64,000 nt of DNA. It comes from Erpobdella octoculata (lineage: Eukaryota > Annelida > Clitellata > Hirudinida > Erpobdellidae). How positions within the stretch are numbered: the stretch's first letter is position 1; every line of letters starts with the position of its first letter. Positions 1 to 10,962 of this stretch are shown one piece after another. The position numbers and the translations under genes are program-made. The notes under the pieces are model-generated. The model was not told the DNA's origin and did no database searches. It worked only from the letters and a program-made list of their open reading frames with translations. The DNA lies in assembly GCA_963978895.1 (NCBI GenBank), contig OZ022238.1:32289593-32353592 (forward strand), read 5' to 3'.

Positions 1-7
1 GCAACAG

Positions 8-412
8 TTGACTCTCAACAGTCAACCCTTCAGTTTTCTCATTGATAGTGGTTCCAGAGACAACTTTTGTTCACGAGCTGCATGGATCAAACTGGGGAAA
101 CCGAAGTTGCAGCTGAATGATAAAAGATATTGTTCAGCAACGGGAGATGACATCCCAACAATGGGCACATTTGAAACAGAAGTAAAATTGAAAAACTCAG
201 ACATCCAAAGAAGAGTGTGGTTCAATGTCACAAAAACACATGATCTCAACCTACTGGGATTTGAGGCGATACGTGATATGAAGATTGACGTCACCGCATT
301 GCTGTCAAAGGACTTCAGTTCCGTTCAACTTATAACGGAAACAACAGAAAACCACCTTCAAAATGAATGTCAACTTTTGTGCTCTGAATACAGCGAATTG
401 TTCGATCCATAA
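8..412 (+). pseudogene. pol: Gypsy pol, protease segment ending at a nonsense codon
   Basis: The open frame enters from the left edge. An aspartic protease motif FLIDSGS lies at about residues 10-16 (D-S-G active site), followed by the flap and hydrophobic region and the linker into reverse transcriptase. The frame ends at TAA 410-412 (after FDP), but the same frame continues without another stop to 3313 and the protein similarity continues straight across. The stop is therefore a single nonsense substitution in an otherwise open pol, not a natural terminus. The left end is cut by the window and no start codon is visible. Confidence 0.85.
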
Positions 413-3313
413 CTGGGGTGTCTTAAAGATGTCGAACTAGAAATAAAGTTCAAACCAGATTCGGAACCGATTTTCTGCAAGCCCCGGACAGTACCGTTTG
501 CTATCCTGGAAGAATTGAACAGTGTCTATGATGCAGGAATTAGAAAAGGTATATGGATTCCAGCTCAGTTCAATCATTATGGAACCCCGGTAGTTCCAGT
601 CAGAAAACGGATTCAACTGAATCAGAAAAAGGCAGGACTAAGAATCTGTGGAGACTACTCGGTAACGATCAACTCTCAACTTGAAACACATCGTTACCCA
701 ATGCCACTTCCAGAAGATCTGATGAGAAAATTAGGAGGAAGCTTTTGCTTCAGTAAGATCGATCTCGCAGATGCATACCTCCAGATTAAACTGGCACCAG
801 AAAGTCAAAGAAGACTAGCGTTGAGCACGCACAAAGGTGTACTTCTACAAACACGTCTACCTTTTGGCATCACTTCAGCTCCAGGTTATTTTCAAGAAAT
901 AATGGACAAATTAACGTGTGATCTACCAGGAGTAGCGGTGTACTTAGATGACATTCTAGTGAGTGGAACCACAGCTGACGAGCATCTGAGAAACCTACGG
1001 AATCTTCTTCAACGTTTACAAGAAAGAGGTTTAAAGTGCAATCAAAGGAAATGCGTTTTTGCTCAACCGTCAGTGGAATACTTGGGACATCGACTCACCA
1101 GAAACGGCATAGAAAAAGGAAAACATGTAGATGCAGTGACGAAGATGCCACCGCCAACAAACGTTTCTTCTCTGCGATCGTTTCTGGGATCGGTACAGTT
1201 CTACGGAAAGTTCATCAAGAACCTTTCGACTTTAACCGAACCGTTAACTCGTCTCACAAAGAAAAACACACCATGGCAATGGGGCGTCAAGGAAAATGCA
1301 GTGTTCCAACATCTTAAAGATATTCTTACGAATGAAGTTAGTCTAGCTCATTTCGATCCTACGGCTCCCTTAGGAATGTCATGCGATGCGTCGGAAGTAG
1401 GAATTGGAGCAGTGCTGTTCCACAGATATGACGATGGTTCTGAACGTCCTCTTTACAACGTGTCTAAAACATTGACAGACACACAACGACGCTACAGCCA
1501 GATTCAAAAAGAAGCACTTTCTATCATTTTTGGTCTGCAGAAATTTCATCAATTCTTGTACGGGCGTAGATTCATCCTGGTGACAGATCATAAACCACTC
1601 CTCGCATTGTTTGGTCCGTCAAAAAGAACTCCGGTCCTGGCAGCAAATCGTCTAGCAAGATGGGCCCTGACATTGAGCCAGTACAACTACTCAATTGAAT
1701 ATCGAAAAACCGGAGAACACGGAAATGCAGACGCTCTCAGTCGCCTACCAGCGTGCGAAGACGAAGAATTTGACTCGACAGAAGAAGATGCAGATGTTTC
1801 AACAGTTTGCGTTATTAACACAATCAGCCAACAAAGGTCCGATTCCAGACTGTTATCAAAAGAGTCAAGTAAAGATCCTGTTATCTCTACAGTGATACGA
1901 TTTGTGAGAGACGGCTGGCCTCACAGAATCATGCAACCGGAATTAAAACTGTATGAGAAACTTTCTGATTATCTTTCAACAGAAAGTGGTTGTCTACTCT
2001 TTGGAGCAAGAATCGAGATACCAAAGAAATTACGCGGCAAGATCTTAGAATTATTACATACAGGACATTTCGGAATGCAAAGAATGAAGCGTTTAGCAAG
2101 AACTATAGTTTATTGGCCTCGAATTGACAACGATATTGAAAATTTAAGTCGTTCATGTAGTTCTTGTGCTGAACAGCAAAACAAGCCACCAAAGATGATG
2201 AATCACCCGTGGATGATTCCTGAAAAGCCTTGGGACAGAGTGCATCTAGATCACGCCATAAATTTTTTTGGAACCAATTGGCTGGTTATAGTAGATGCCT
2301 ATTCGAAATACCCGTGTATACATCCGACAAGTTCCATAATAGCAAAAACAACAACTCAGTTTTTGGATGAAGATTTCGCACATTTTGGTTTCCCACACAC
2401 TTTGGTGACTGATAATGCTCCAACCTTTACTTCTGAAGAATTTCAGAATTGGTGCAAAGAAAGAGGCATCATTCATCTTTCTGGAGCTCCTTATCATCCT
2501 GCAACCAACGGGGCAGCTGAGCGATTGATACAAACTTTTAAAAAATCACTCACGAAGTCTGCACATCCTCTCCGAAGAGCTTTGCAAGATTTTCTTTTGC
2601 AATATCGGAGAACGCCCTTGGAATCTGGATTTTCCCCAAGTGAACTCTTGAATGGACGACAAATCAGAAGCAAATTAGATTCTCTTTTGCCATGTCCTCC
2701 TTGCCTTGTTCGAGAGATGCAGGATAAACGAAATCAAAGAACAAACAAAGAATCTTTCCAAATACAACACAAGTACAAAATTGGAGATTTTTGTTACGCT
2801 CTACACTGTGGTCCCAGACAGGGTAAACAACCAAGATGGATTCCTGCAATCGTCAACAAAATATTGGGAGCACGAAACATCCAAGTACGATTGTGCTCAA
2901 ATGGGTCGATTTGGAAACGCCATGTGGAACAACTCCGCCCACGTTATGTTACACGTTACTCCACATCATCGAGTCTTGGAGACGACGCATTTGACACCAC
3001 GTCAACGAGGAGTCCAGCGACAACGTCAACGAAGAGTCCAGCGACCACATCAACGAAGAGTCCAGCGACCACGTCAACGAGGAGTCCAGCGACCACGTCA
3101 ACGAAGAGTCCAATCATGACGAAAAGTCCGGCAACCGTGTCAACAGGAAATCAAGCGACCAGTTTGCCAATGAGTTCTCCATCCAGTGCGACAGCCGTAC
3201 CAGGAGAAATTCTACCGACGGATCTGACAAGATCAGCAACGCAAGCGAATACTTCAGTTGAAACCGGACCACGACGTTCGGAGCGCCTGCGGTTGAAGAA
3301 TTTAAGATTTTGA
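413..3313 (+). CDS. pol: Gypsy pol polyprotein: RT, RNase H, integrase
   Basis: Copies element RNA into DNA and integrates it. Visible in order: reverse transcriptase with DLADAYLQ and the catalytic YLDD box; RNase H with CDASEVGIGAVL and TDHKPL; the end-of-RNase-H motif GNADALSR; integrase with an HHCC zinc finger (LLHTGHFGM to CSSC) and the D,D,E core (HLDHA, VTDNAPTF, NGAAERLIQ). A GPY/F-like tail (KIGDFCYAL to KRHVEQLRPRY) follows. The C-terminus is an S/T/P-rich repeat tract and a basic end RRSERLRLKN. The same frame runs on from the protease segment, broken only by the TAA at 410-412. The first open codon is at 413; no convincing start codon exists because it is part of a polyprotein. 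Confidence 0.92.
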   Translation: MGCLKDVELEIKFKPDSEPIFCKPRTVPFAILEELNSVYDAGIRKGIWIPAQFNHYGTPVVPVRKRIQLNQKKAGLRICGDYSVTINSQLETHRYPMPLPEDLMRKLGGSFCFSKIDLADAYLQIKLAPESQRRLALSTHKGVLLQTRLPFGITSAPGYFQEIMDKLTCDLPGVAVYLDDILVSGTTADEHLRNLRNLLQRLQERGLKCNQRKCVFAQPSVEYLGHRLTRNGIEKGKHVDAVTKMPPPTNVSSLRSFLGSVQFYGKFIKNLSTLTEPLTRLTKKNTPWQWGVKENAVFQHLKDILTNEVSLAHFDPTAPLGMSCDASEVGIGAVLFHRYDDGSERPLYNVSKTLTDTQRRYSQIQKEALSIIFGLQKFHQFLYGRRFILVTDHKPLLALFGPSKRTPVLAANRLARWALTLSQYNYSIEYRKTGEHGNADALSRLPACEDEEFDSTEEDADVSTVCVINTISQQRSDSRLLSKESSKDPVISTVIRFVRDGWPHRIMQPELKLYEKLSDYLSTESGCLLFGARIEIPKKLRGKILELLHTGHFGMQRMKRLARTIVYWPRIDNDIENLSRSCSSCAEQQNKPPKMMNHPWMIPEKPWDRVHLDHAINFFGTNWLVIVDAYSKYPCIHPTSSIIAKTTTQFLDEDFAHFGFPHTLVTDNAPTFTSEEFQNWCKERGIIHLSGAPYHPATNGAAERLIQTFKKSLTKSAHPLRRALQDFLLQYRRTPLESGFSPSELLNGRQIRSKLDSLLPCPPCLVREMQDKRNQRTNKESFQIQHKYKIGDFCYALHCGPRQGKQPRWIPAIVNKILGARNIQVRLCSNGSIWKRHVEQLRPRYVTRYSTSSSLGDDAFDTTSTRSPATTSTKSPATTSTKSPATTSTRSPATTSTKSPIMTKSPATVSTGNQATSLPMSSPSSATAVPGEILPTDLTRSATQANTSVETGPRRSERLRLKNLRF
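2999..3118 (+). repeat. 24-bp tandem repeat in pol C-terminus
   Basis: Five head-to-tail copies (last one diverging) of a 24-bp unit of the type acgtcaacgaRgagtccagc+gacc, encoding an eight-residue S-T-K/R-S-P-A-T-T unit. The length is a multiple of three, so the frame is kept. It gives a low-complexity Ser/Thr/Pro tail after the integrase. Confidence 0.9.
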
Positions 3314-3394
3314 CACGATTTTTTTTTCTTTCGTTAGAAGACATTTTTACATTTAGTTTTCGCTTTTGAAAAGACTCAAAAGCTTGTGGGAAGG

Positions 3395-3565
3395 TGTTGT
3401 GACGAGACACTCCAGGTGTAGTCAGGTGCGCCTTCCTAGCTAGCTACCGAGTTGTTGCGAGAAAGTTCTGTTTAGTGTTTTGCGAGTTGCGCGGTATTAA
3501 TATTACATGTTTCTTGTTATTTATATTGTGTTTAGAAAGAATAAAGTTTTCTGAAAGACACAACA
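3395..3565 (+). repeat. 3' LTR of the Gypsy element
   Basis: A 171-bp LTR starting TGTTGTG and ending CACAACA, a perfect 7-bp inverted terminus. A short purine stretch (gtgggaagg) lies directly before it as polypurine tract, and an AATAAAG polyadenylation-type signal is at about 3540. The upstream LTR partner is outside the window, so the boundaries rest on the termini and on the read-through copies of the flanking repeat. Confidence 0.8.
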
Positions 3566-3790
3566 AAGACAATGCAATATTCAATTATTAGTTTTACAAT
3601 AAGTCAATTAATTTAGTTAATTTTAATTAATTTTGATATTTCGATATAATTAAGATATTTCGACTTTAATATAAAATAAAAGAGTAATATAAGAAAAAAT
3701 TGATTGCAAAATTTGTGTTTTAATTACATATAAGAGCATTGGTTTTAAAAATTCGTTTTTAATTTACTTGTTATATTTTTTTTCATTTGG
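3566..3790. repeat. Dispersed AT-rich repeat, family 1 (copy 1)
   Basis: About 220 bp that recurs with high identity at 26182-26385 and, with a microsatellite expansion inside, at about 20848-21110. Shared landmarks are aatgcaatattcaattatt, repeated ttaattttaatta and ttaaaaattcgtttttaatt. It has no coding potential and its class is unknown. The Gypsy element inserted into this copy. Confidence 0.8.
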
Positions 3791-3862
3791 ATTAAGCACA
3801 TAAATTACTATTGAAATGAATTAAACTTTTTGCTCGATCGCTGTTATTTGTTTTACTTTTTA

Positions 3863-4020
3863 CAGTGGCGTAGCCAGGATTCTGGAATAAGGAGAGCTCA
3901 CGGCAAGCCCCCAAATTTACTGAAGCATATAACAAATGTGGAAATGTCAGTATAAAAATGTTAACATCATAGATATCTATGGTTAACATAGATATATATA
4001 GATACGCCCTGCACACATTT
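3863..4020 (+). mobile_element. hAT-type left end (fragment)
   Basis: CAGTGGCGTAGCCAG is the kind of terminal sequence seen at the ends of the complete hAT at 18117-20356 (right end ...CTACGCCACTG). No matching right end or 8-bp duplication was found downstream, so this is an end fragment. 4021-4350 shows nothing else recognisable. Confidence 0.45.
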
Positions 4021-4354
4021 TTTCATAGGCCGGCCGGGCTACCCCAGCATAGTATATAAATATAACAATTCATAAATTTCGAAGTAGAAAATGTGTTTAA
4101 AAAATGTAAACTAATTAAAAAATATGAAACAAAATATAATTGTGAATAAAAAAAAAATTTTTAAAGTTTGCATAAAAAAAGATGTTTGCCGACTGAGCAA
4201 ATGCTCAACCAATCGTGCGCCCTTTCACAGCTTGTTATCTTGCCGCTTAGTATAATTTTCGTAACCTCTTAAAGAGAATTCTCGTTATTTTTGATGTTGA
4301 ATAAGCTATATAAAGAGTCAAACAAACGGAAGAAAAAAGTATGCCAGACAGTAG

Positions 4355-4455
4355 TAGGACTACGGGGTCACAGGTACAAGGTCTTCAAACAATCGGAGGG
4401 GAAATTTAAGCAGAGATTCTTCAGCAGCAGTCATCAATGCCTGGAACCAGCTGTG
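4355..4455 (+). pseudogene. LINE reverse transcriptase C-terminal relic
   Basis: Reading with a frame change gives LRGHRYKVFKQS followed by a stretch like FFSSS and INAWNQL. This is the hallmark C-terminal pattern of CR1/L2/jockey-type LINE ORF2 proteins (RGH...F..R.....FF..RV...WN.LP); compare RGHQFKLKS and INIWNQLPS in the LINE at 62970-64000. Frames are broken. A gtgaa microsatellite follows at about 4458-4480. From 4480 to 5980 there is AT-rich sequence with no recognisable gene. Confidence 0.45.
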
Positions 4456-6705
4456 AAGTGAAGTGAAGTGTGAAGCAGCAGTTTCTGTTGAGTTGATTGA
4501 ACATTTTTAAGTGATGCTTGGACAAATTGGTTTTTAACCAGTAGTGGTTCTCACACAGGCTATTTAGTCTTCTGAACCACTTTAAACCATGTTATTATTA
4601 TTAGTAGTACATCTGCCCAGCCAACAGCAGACTAGTAGTGAACAACAGGTAGTGAATTTAATTTACAAGGTAAGCTTTTTAGATTCTAAATATTACATAA
4701 AGATGATAAGAGTAGAAAAGTTTATTATGTTAATTAAAAATTAATCTCACTATCAATTTGTGAATTGATTCACTTCTATAGATATAATATCTGTGATGAT
4801 ATATATTATCTTTCAGATATGATGTTACAGTGTTCCATTGTCTAGAAATATGTCAGCTCAACAATTATCAGGAAAAGGGAACTATAGTAAAATAAAAGTC
4901 AATGTTATGAGTTGTTTCAGTAATAAGTGAATTTTTTCCAGAGACAAATTCAAGTCACTAACCATAAATGACTTCTAGAAATGAAATCTTTATTTTTCAT
5001 TTAATTTTGTTTTTATCATTAGTTTGACTTTGAAATGTTTAATAAATATCTACAACATTGTGCTTTTGACTCAGAATCTGAGAATCTAGAGCTGTTTGCA
5101 GAAAGGCCCATATTTCTCAAGAATGATTATGAATAAATATGATGATCTAAATTAACAACACACTGTACCCAAACCTAAGTACTTTATTCTATTTCATGAA
5201 ATACCACTAAAACCTCTTCTGTTTTTTTTTTTCAATATTATTAACATTTAGTAACCAACAAATAATTTTACACGTTTACTCGATTTTAATCTACAATTGT
5301 TTAATCCTAATTTTGATATTATTAATGCTGCTCTACATTTTCAGAAATTACATTTAAAATTTTGTGGGTGGAGCTAAAGGGCTAGTGGATGAAGCTTGCA
5401 TATTTGGTTTGTCAATGAGCCCCTAAAACGGGATTACCCATTCCAACTATAACAATGTTGCAACTGTATCATACCAGTAGGTAGAAAATGTTGAAGAGAG
5501 CATGTGTAAAAAATTTTAAAGCCATGAACCGACTAATCATCAAAAATTCCAAAGATGCAGTTTTCCTAATCATGTTACTTCTCATATTAATCCTGAATTT
5601 GCTCCAAAAAAAGACAAACTTTAAAGTTCTACTTTCAAACTAAAAGTTCTACTTCTAAATAATGTTTTTCATAGTATGAGAATGTCAATTTTCACTATAA
5701 AAATGACTTTTAATAGTAGCTGCTATTATATGTAAAAATATTGTCAGGAGTAATATTTTTTGAGCAGTGAAATTGGTAAGTTAGCTAAATTAAATTTAAC
5801 TAGACTAAACCACCCATAAAACTCATCTTCTTCTAAATAAAATTCCTTATTTGTGTGTTTCAATAAGAAAAATCATTCATAAATACAGACTAATGCAATA
5901 AAACGAAATTAGAGAGAAAACTATCGTAAGTCGTATACATATTATCGTTATCCCTGTTTATTTATTGTGCAGTTTTAAGTCTCACTCGCATGCAGCTTCA
6001 ATCAATGACTTTTTCTTTACAATATGTATGTTGAAATACATCTTTTACAGAACTAATGTAGCTTTTCTCGGCAGTTTAGAGTGCACAAAGTAATCGAGCA
6101 ACATTTCAGCCATATTTACATTGCAAATTGCTGTATCAAAACATTGGAACAAACTTTATCATTGATTTTTTTTATTTATCCTCTATCCATCAACCAAATT
6201 TAGTTTTAAAACATGTATAAACTGAGAAACTAGAGCAAGAAAAAACAAATTATACACACAACAATACAGTAATACTTCAAAATGAGAAAAAATATGGTAA
6301 AATTATTGCAATTTGAAACATATTAATTTATAAAACACACAAAAACTATACAGCAATTAAAAAAAATAAACAGCAATACAAAAATTCTTGAAAAATTTAA
6401 AGCAGATAAATTTATAAAACAAATAAAAATATACACACAAAAACTTAAAAACTACTACCATGTGAAAAACAATAAAGTGAAATTATTGCACATTGACAAT
6501 TCAAAGCATATAAGTTTACAAAGTGAATTAAATTATACACACAACAAAAAATACAGTAATAATCCAAAATGAGAACAAATAAGGAACAATTATTGCAATT
6601 TGAAACATATGAATTTATAAAACAAATAACAATCGATACACACACAAACTATACAGCAGTTAAAAAAATAAACAGGAATACAATAATGTCTGTAAGAATG
6701 TTGAA

Positions 6706-6826
6706 AGTTTATGAAGTGGCGTGCTTCACTTTTGAGTTGGTTAAAGAGATGTCTGTTTTGAAGGTGTTGTGTTTACATGATAATAGAATAACTGGCAACT
6801 TCTTTGGAATATGAGGATCCTTCGAC
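6706..6826 (-). pseudogene. Exon-like segment 3, NHN-motif protein family
   Basis: On the minus strand an AG acceptor precedes sequence that in one frame reads DPHIPKKLPVILLSCNHN and then a continuation rich in K and H. It resembles the K-x-LP...NHNH segment of repeat-encoded proteins with FAR1/GCM-like zinc-binding regions, which I associate with Mutator-type transposases or domesticated relatives. The family assignment is from memory and tentative. The same segment is at 16930-17045 on the plus strand. The lower boundary is approximate. Confidence 0.35.
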
Positions 6827-7178
6827 CTAAAAATTCAAAATCAGCACAAGTTAAAGTTTAAAAAAAGTCAGTAGTTTACTTTAAGTCTAATTTAACTGAT
6901 GTATTGCAAAATTCACCTGCATTTTTGATTCACTTTGCTGCCATTTGCATTTATTCTAATGAACTGTGAACGTCTTAGTGTTAGCATTACTTCTGCTTTA
7001 CAGTTTGTATTTTTTTTTAGCTCCATATCTGCTTTTATGTTGACAGTGATAGACTTTCTGCAACATTTCAGTAAATTGATTTTTTTAAATGCAGAAACTA
7101 GTTTAAGGTAAAATGTAATTATAAATAAAAATCAGTCTTAACCCTAAATCATCGTATTTGCCAAAGCAACTTTTTTAC

Positions 7179-7331
7179 CTTGAAAAGAATTTTCTGTCCA
7201 ACATCAGGAAAAGTTCTCGATACTCGCAAGGTGATCAAGGACAAATTTTCATATTCTTCCAGCCATTCTACTGTTTGCTGCTCTGTGCTGATATCTGCAT
7301 GCATTACCACCTCCAACCCATTACCAGTCAA
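7179..7331 (-). pseudogene. Exon-like segment 2, 51 codons
   Basis: A 153-nt open segment bounded by an AG acceptor and a GTAAAA donor, in phase 0 at both ends. It encodes LTGNGLEVVMHADISTEQ... through FPDVGQKILFK. The pattern (EWxEEY, a TxRVSRTFP stretch, G-K-I-L-F-K just before a presumed Cys/His region) matches the N-terminal part of the same NHN-motif family as the neighbouring exons. The right copy retains only the last third (about 16520-16571). Confidence 0.45.
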
Positions 7332-7607
7332 CTATTTAAATACAAATACCATTTAAAGAAAAAACTATAATTGAAAAAACATAACTTCAATGTACATCAA
7401 AACAGATACTAATAATTATTATGTAATTGACAATTTTTTTTACTAATTAATACTACTAAATGAACTAAAGTCAAAATAGATTTTAATAATTATTGTGTAA
7501 TTTGACAATTTTTTTACTAAAACTACTAATTGGACTGAGGCACTAATTAGTGACTAATAAACTAAAACTAAAAGCAAGGATAATTAAATTAGATTTAAAA
7601 TTATCAC

Positions 7608-7703
7608 CTGCAACTTTAAAATGCATGCTTCATCAATTGAACTGTTACAAAAACAACAAGCTTTCACATTCGCGTCAAACTCATCTCCATTCATTGCGGC
7701 CAT
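7608..7703 (-). pseudogene. Exon-like segment 1, start exon with CCFCN motif
   Basis: Exactly 32 codons from ATG (7701-7703) to a CAG|GTGATAA donor. The product starts MAAMNGDEFDANVKACCFCN and continues with SSIDEACILKLQ. Four cysteines (C-C-x-C ... C) suggest a small metal-binding start. A near-identical copy lies at 11938-12033 on the plus strand, where the Copia element sits in the following intron. Together the three exons look like the 5' part of one gene; the rest is not seen. Confidence 0.45.
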
Positions 7704-7740
7704 TTCAAATTACTATTGTTTAGCTAGGACAGCGACTTTC

Positions 7741-10590
7741 TATTAGTCTGGTAGATTTAGCTTTTGGTACGGAAATTTTAATAGACAAGCCAAAAAGTAC
7801 ATTAAACTATAGTATTTGTTATAACTAAGAGCTGGAAAGAGATACCAGACACAGATCGGTCCCTAAAAAAAGTTATTAGCAAAAGAAGTTGCTCAAAACT
7901 CGCGAATCTGTTTATTAACGCCAACCAATCAAAAGCCAGCTTTTTCTATTTCTGCGTAAAAAGTGACGCTTAATTTACGAATTATCTCCACGAAATTTAA
8001 ACTTTTTACGCTCAAATGCTCATAAAACAGTTTAGTTATTTATTTCTATGTTTTTTTAACGAAATTTTTATTTTCCGTTTGCTTATGGAGCTGCACGAAG
8101 AATGTTGTTGATTATCAAATGCTTAAAGACTTAAACTGCCTTTAAACTAGTTTAACTCCTATGTATAAACGATTATGTACACTCAACAAGTCTACGTTTT
8201 CGAAATTCTCCAGTATTTAAAAAAGCAATGCAACCTGAAAACACAACCTTATTTGAAAATAGCTGAAGGGGTGCCGGTTATGGGAATCGTACCACTTTTT
8301 AAAGGAAGACCATGCTTTTGACCACTTTTTAAAGGAAGACATCTTAAAAACAAGAAATTTATCAAACACTGGTTTTTAGAAAAACATACATTTTAATTCT
8401 AAAAACAAAGTATAAGTTTCAACTTATTAAATAATTATAATAATAACTGTTATCTAGCTTCAAAAATTATTATATTGAGCACAATTCAGTCGAGCAGAAG
8501 ACTCAGATCTTCATCCATGACTTTACTTCTTGTGTCCACCACACATATCAAGAGTGCTGTAGACAGAAGGTTCGGGGTTGCCAGACTGAGAATGGTTTGC
8601 CAGCTGCTGTTACATTGGCTGTGACACTTCAGTGCTTCCGAAAAGACATTCTAAACACTAAACACTGACTAACACCACTTTAAACATTGTCAAATTTTAA
8701 TTCAATTCAGAGACACTGTTAACAACTTTTGTCGTGCTGGCTGAAGTAAACTGGGAAGTGTAGATTATGAGGATTTTGTAGATAAATAATGCACATCATA
8801 TCATAGTCAAATTGTTTGCTGTTTATTATAACACACAAGCAAACAGTTTTGACATTGAAACAATGCTTAGCAATATCCTCATGTGCAGAAGAACTTGTTA
8901 CAACAATAATAGACGTGTAACTGGAGGAAAGATACAAGAGCTATTTTAATAACCATCAAAACCCTGCAGAACAAAGAAGACATTTTCTCAAGAACTTGAT
9001 AAGTTTCTATATATATCACTTTAAATAAAAATTTAATAACTGCTCACATTGGCCAACTCTGACATTTACACATATTTCACTATTATAGATATTATTTACA
9101 AGACCACTAATATAAAGTCAGTTATCTTAAACTTTGTCACAGCAACGTTTACAAGCATATACAAGTACCTTCAAAACTGTTTTAAGAGCATCAAATAATT
9201 TGTCAATTTAAAGAATAAATACATCCAACAACAAAGACTGATTTTGGGCAAGACTAACTAAAATAGTATCTCATCGATTTTAACAGTTTTTTCATACAGG
9301 CCTTCACATATATCGCCCTTAAACATATCTACTTCAAGATAATCAGTATGAAAAGATTTATTACAAACTTTACCATAGCAATATTTACAGGCAGATACAA
9401 TGTAGCTCATATTTAAAACATGAACAACTTTTAAAAGAGCATGGGCTTTTTTAAAAATTTCACATTTACCACTTATACAATAATTAGGCTATCTGGGCTA
9501 TCAGGTGCTGCCTCTATATCAGTATTAATGAGACACAACTTAAAATCTATTTTTCCCAGCTCCATCTATCATTGTCTAAGAAATACTTCAATTTCATTTC
9601 CTGAAAATGAGTTTTCAAAACATGCATTTTCAGTTGAGGTAGCTTTCCAGGAATAATTTTTGAACTACTTCATATTTGGCTGGAATAATTGTTTATTGTG
9701 TGGAAAACTTAGATCTTAAATTTTTTTATTGGTGCTAAATCAGCTAGCTACTAGAACTAAAACTAACACAAGGCTTGGGATGATTATTTTTCTTTGCTTT
9801 GTTATTTACTTATGTATACAAACATCATTTATAGAGTTAAACTGTCAATTAAAATTGTATCTCCAATTACAGTTGCAGAATTCAATAGAGAAGTTTTCCC
9901 ATCTTGTTTCAATATTTAGATTTTAAGTTTTTCTTCAGTAGCAGATTTACACACAACGCACTCCATTGCGATATTAGTTACATTTAGATTAAAAAATGTG
10001 CTAACTACAATACAAACATAACCAAATACAATACATAACCAAACTTAACAGATGTAATAACACGAATAAAAGAAAATAAAAAAAATACCAGAATGACTGA
10101 CAAAAGACAAGACTGACCGAAGAAAAAACTATGTACTATGCTATACAAACTATACAATTAAACAACTATATAAATGAATAAGAAATTAAAAAAAAAACGC
10201 TGCTAAGAATCCAAAATCGTCCAAATCAAAATCTAAGGCTTAAATAATAAATTAAGATATTGAAGAGAAATCGAATTCAAACGCGATAAAACCGGCAATG
10301 CAAAATGAATACAAAGACAACGCAAATATAGCATAGAAAACGAGCCTTTATTGAATTCTTATTGGCTGAGCGAGTAAATATGTTACTGCGCGTAACGCGA
10401 CATTGTCTTACGTAATGAGACAAAAGAGTACGCCTAAAATCATTAATAACTAGAGTACCATAACTGCTCATTCGTGGTATCTTCATACAGACATTCTACA
10501 ACATATTCTCTATTGAATGGTATAAAAATTGGCTTGTCTATTAAAATTTCCGATGTTGCCTCGAAAAACTGCTAGATCTACCAGTCTATA
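7741..10590. other. AT-rich region without recognisable genes
   Basis: No convincing gene. Small features only: a 20-bp segment (accactttttaaaggaagac) repeated at 8291-8310 and 8321-8340; two related minus-strand segments at about 9130-9200 and 9360-9430 that translate to short Cys-rich stretches (YACKRCCDKV and SACKYCYGKVC) about 240 bp apart, possibly decayed zinc-binding repeats; and a match between 7730-7790 and the reverse complement of 10535-10590. Confidence 0.4.
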
Positions 10591-10726
10591 TTGTTCTTGC
10601 TAGGACAGCGACTTTTGTTAAAAATAGATCACTCGCAGCATGATTCAACTGGATGGAAATTCTAGAGCCGCCAACCAATCGCACGCGACAAAAAATGAAT
10701 AATTAATGAGGTACGCAGAACTGAAG
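10591..10726 (+). repeat. Left arm of 136-bp inverted repeat
   Basis: Reverse-complementary to 11767-11902 with few differences; shared text includes gattcaactggatggaaatt and aatgaataattaatgaggta. Part of it recurs directly at 18018-18108, and a 27-bp piece (gaactgaagtgcgataaaaa+tacttgc) is at 11018-11044. The arms enclose about 1.04 kb that holds the telomere-like tract. No terminal duplication was found, so this is not assigned to a transposon class. Confidence 0.75.
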
Positions 10727-10894
10727 CGTTAATGCTATTGCCATGGCGGTACACGATCTTTGATTCGCTATATCTTAATTAATTTTATTTTTGTTTACAC
10801 TATATGGTATATTCAAACTCAGAGTTTGTACCTTTATATAAAAATATTAATAAAATTAAAAAAAAATTATTTTGACATTTTTGTGCTACTACCT

Positions 10895-10962
10895 AGGATA
10901 GGGTTTAGGGGTAGGGATAGGGTTAGGGTTATAGCTAGGGATAGGGTTAGGGATAGGGTTAG
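10895..10962 (+). repeat. Interstitial telomere-like (TTAGGG-type) tract
   Basis: About 68 bp of imperfect G-rich repeats mixing gggtta, gggata and ggggta units (for example agggatagggttagggttat). It resembles the metazoan telomere repeat TTAGGG in degenerate form. It is internal, short and flanked by ordinary sequence, so it is not a chromosome end. Confidence 0.7.

Larger units (their letters stand above)
1..3565 (+). mobile_element. Ty3/Gypsy LTR retrotransposon, 5' part outside window
   Basis: Pol order is protease, reverse transcriptase, RNase H, integrase, which is the Ty3/Gypsy order, followed by a 3' LTR at 3395-3565. The 5' LTR and gag lie left of the window. The sequence right after the LTR is AAGAC, and two other copies of the flanking repeat (near 20850 and 26182) read through the same site without an insertion. 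AAGAC is therefore the likely 5-bp target duplication. Protein style (integrase, GPY-like tail) resembles the K02A2.6-like animal Gypsy elements; that subgroup assignment is an inference. Confidence 0.93.
5982..7740 (-). repeat. Inverted-repeat copy A carrying decayed exons
   Basis: This stretch is the reverse complement of sequence at 11900-12041 plus 16505-17790, the latter interrupted by the Copia element. Landmarks: 5982-6110 pairs with about 17680-17785, 6445-6645 with 17108-17338, 7120-7210 with 16534-16620, and 7608-7740 with 11900-12033. Part of the middle (about 7210-7600) is missing from the right copy. The shared unit holds exons of a decayed gene on the minus strand here (see 7608-7703, 7179-7331, 6706-6826). 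Nothing else is readable. Confidence 0.7.

Noticed and set aside
10895..10962. A true telomere
   Set aside because: The tract is 68 bp, degenerate and internal, with ordinary sequence on both sides.
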